Of a stretch of DNA of 7,619 nucleotides, positions 7,343 through 7,619 are shown one piece after another. This stretch comes from Gemmatimonadaceae bacterium (lineage in GTDB: Bacteria; Gemmatimonadota; Gemmatimonadetes; Gemmatimonadales; Gemmatimonadaceae). Position 1 is the stretch's first letter, and each line of letters begins with the position of its first letter. Position numbers and translations under genes: made by a program. The stretch is from contig JANYKY010000396.1 of the NCBI GenBank assembly GCA_025357975.1, forward strand, positions 1 through 7,619. The letters run 5' to 3'. The notes under the pieces are model-generated. The model saw nothing but the letters and a program-made list of their open reading frames with translations. It did not search any database and was not told the DNA's origin.

Positions 7343-7379
7343 AAATGGCCCAGCAGCGTAAGACGCTACTGAGCCATTT
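7343..7379. terminator. Strong stem-loop between hipBA promoter and tRNA fragment
   Basis: AAATGGC-CAG-AGCGT (7343-7359) pairs with ACGCT-CTG-GCCATTT (7363-7379): 15 base pairs, two single mismatches and a three-base AAG loop. The A/T-rich ends give it A- and T-tracts on both strands, so it can work as an intrinsic terminator either way. It lies just downstream of the tRNA 3' end on the - strand, so it was probably the terminator of the original tRNA-Pro gene. It would also insulate hipBA from the element on the right. Confidence 0.75.
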
Positions 7380-7388
7380 CTTTAAAAA

Positions 7389-7435
7389 TCGGGACGACAG
7401 GATTTGAACCTGCGACCCCCTGAACCCCATTCAGA
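7389..7435 (-). tRNA. 3' fragment of tRNA-Pro(GGG), probable attachment-site core
   Basis: Read on the - strand, the sequence folds as tRNA positions 27-73: anticodon arm TCTGA-ATGGGGT-TCAGG (7419-7435, anticodon GGG at 7426-7428), a five-base variable loop (7414-7418), T-arm GCAGG-TTCAAAT-CCTGT (7397-7413), acceptor 3' strand CGTCCCG (7390-7396) and discriminator A (7389). CCA is not encoded. The expected acceptor 5' strand CGGGACG and a D-arm are absent from the 5' side (7436-7470), so this is not a complete or intron-bearing tRNA. A sharp loss of similarity exactly at the anticodon arm is what site-specific integration into a tRNA gene leaves on the side away from the intact copy. Confidence 0.85.
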
Positions 7436-7456
7436 TTGTCAGCATTATCTGGAGGG

Positions 7457-7534
7457 TCCTAGAAGTTCCTATTTATCGCGCTTTTCCCCGGAGAATGAAG
7501 CCCTTTCGATTCCTGGAAATTCCTATAGATTCCT
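7457..7534. repeat. Helically phased TCCT/TTCCT repeats in the attachment region
   Basis: TCCT occurs at 7457, 7467, 7511, 7521 and 7531: two copies 10 bp apart (both TCCTA), then three more at exactly 10-bp spacing (all TTCCT). Copies one helical turn apart lie on the same DNA face, which is typical of binding sites for integrase arm domains or an excisionase. CTGGAGG also occurs twice (7449-7455 and 7572-7578), bracketing the array. Confidence 0.55.
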
Positions 7535-7538
7535 TGTT

Positions 7539-7559
7539 GGTGGGTACCCGGTGGGTACC
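7539..7559. repeat. Tandem direct repeat GGTGGGTACC
   Basis: Two identical 10-bp copies (7539-7548 and 7550-7559) are separated by one base, an 11-bp period. They overlap or lie just before the candidate integrase start, so they may be arm-type integrase sites that also let integrase repress its own gene. Confidence 0.6.
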
Positions 7560-7619
7560 AAGTGGCCAATACTGGAGGACAGGCCTACGTCCAGAAAGAT
7601 CACCAAGCGAGTTCTTGAC
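7551..7619 (+). CDS. Start of a probable tyrosine-type integrase (truncated by window edge)
   Basis: The frame ending at base 7619 reads TSRKITKRVLD over its last 11 codons (7587-7619). That resembles the first strand/helix of the arm-type DNA-binding domain (DUF4102-like) at the N-terminus of P4-type tyrosine recombinases (pattern K-LTKR-VDAL). Only GTG at 7551 is available as a conventional in-frame start upstream, giving VGTKWPILEDRP before this motif. No in-frame stop occurs upstream through the tRNA fragment, so the start is uncertain, and a GGAGG at 7574-7578 might instead serve a later, non-standard start. The catalytic R-H-R-Y domain lies outside the window. Position beside a truncated tRNA strongly favours this reading. 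The only other open + frame here (from ATG 7495) gives no recognisable protein. Confidence 0.55.
   Translation, partial: MGTKWPILEDRPTSRKITKRVLD

Larger units (their letters stand above)
7389..7619 (+). mobile_element. Left end of an integrative element inserted in tRNA-Pro (continues past window)
   Basis: The boundary is inferred from a truncated tRNA 3' end, clustered short repeats and an outward-reading integrase start in the last 231 bases. Because the tRNA is on the - strand with its 3' end to the left, chromosome lies left and the element lies right. The 5' half of the tRNA gene, rejoined with an element-borne core, is expected at the far right end. Only the attachment region and about 20 codons of integrase are inside the window, so size, type (prophage, integrative plasmid or genomic island) and cargo cannot be stated. 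Confidence 0.7.

Noticed and set aside
7389..7470. A complete or intron-containing tRNA-Pro
   Set aside because: No CGGGACG acceptor 5' strand and no D-arm occur before the anticodon arm within reach, so only the 3' part is present.
7495..7619. Alternative + strand frame from ATG 7495 at the right edge
   Set aside because: Open to the edge but without a recognisable motif, and it competes with the frame that reads RKITKRVLD, which fits an integrase N-terminus beside a tRNA.
1..7619. CRISPR arrays, insertion sequences, rRNA, riboswitches
   Set aside because: No regularly spaced long repeats, transposase motifs, terminal inverted repeats of IS type, rRNA stretches or recognisable aptamer folds were seen.

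Overview
The sequence looks like a chromosomal segment from a soil-type, fairly GC-rich Gram-negative bacterium, most likely Gemmatimonadota or a relative. That is an inference from three things: an outer-membrane TonB-dependent receptor with an N-terminal carboxypeptidase-regulatory-like domain, the style of the PAS histidine-kinase remnant, and high-GC codon use with TTG and GTG starts. No phylogenetic marker is present, so the assignment is tentative.

Left part (1-3251, + strand): the window opens inside a decayed PAS/HisKA hybrid-type histidine kinase. It has lost part of its PAS domain and most of its ATPase, and its last piece is frameshifted. About 100 bp later comes an intact TonB-dependent outer-membrane receptor of 824 aa, read from a TTG start with a clear Shine-Dalgarno sequence. 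An imperfect hairpin fills the 47-bp gap after it.

Middle (3299-5479, - strand): a complete OmpR-type response regulator is followed with no gap by its membrane sensor histidine kinase (TAG directly abutting GTG). The pair converges on the receptor gene. What it senses, and whether it controls the receptor, cannot be read from the sequence.

Right part (5611-7250, - strand): a hipBA-type toxin-antitoxin operon. An XRE-family HipB antitoxin/repressor overlaps by four bases (TTGA) with a HipA Ser/Thr-kinase toxin that keeps its catalytic residues. An AT-rich upstream region carries an 8-bp inverted repeat placed over a candidate promoter, as expected for autoregulation.

Right edge (7320-7619): after a strong 15-bp stem-loop comes the 3' portion (positions 27-73) of a tRNA-Pro(GGG) gene on the - strand, with no 5' half. 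It is followed by helically phased TTCCT repeats, a tandem GGTGGGTACC repeat, and the first codons of what looks like a tyrosine-type integrase. Together these read as the left attachment end of an integrative element that extends beyond the window. Its predicted far end is an intact tRNA-Pro(GGG). I see no convincing wholly new system inside the window; the most valuable lead is this island boundary and whatever cargo lies to its right.
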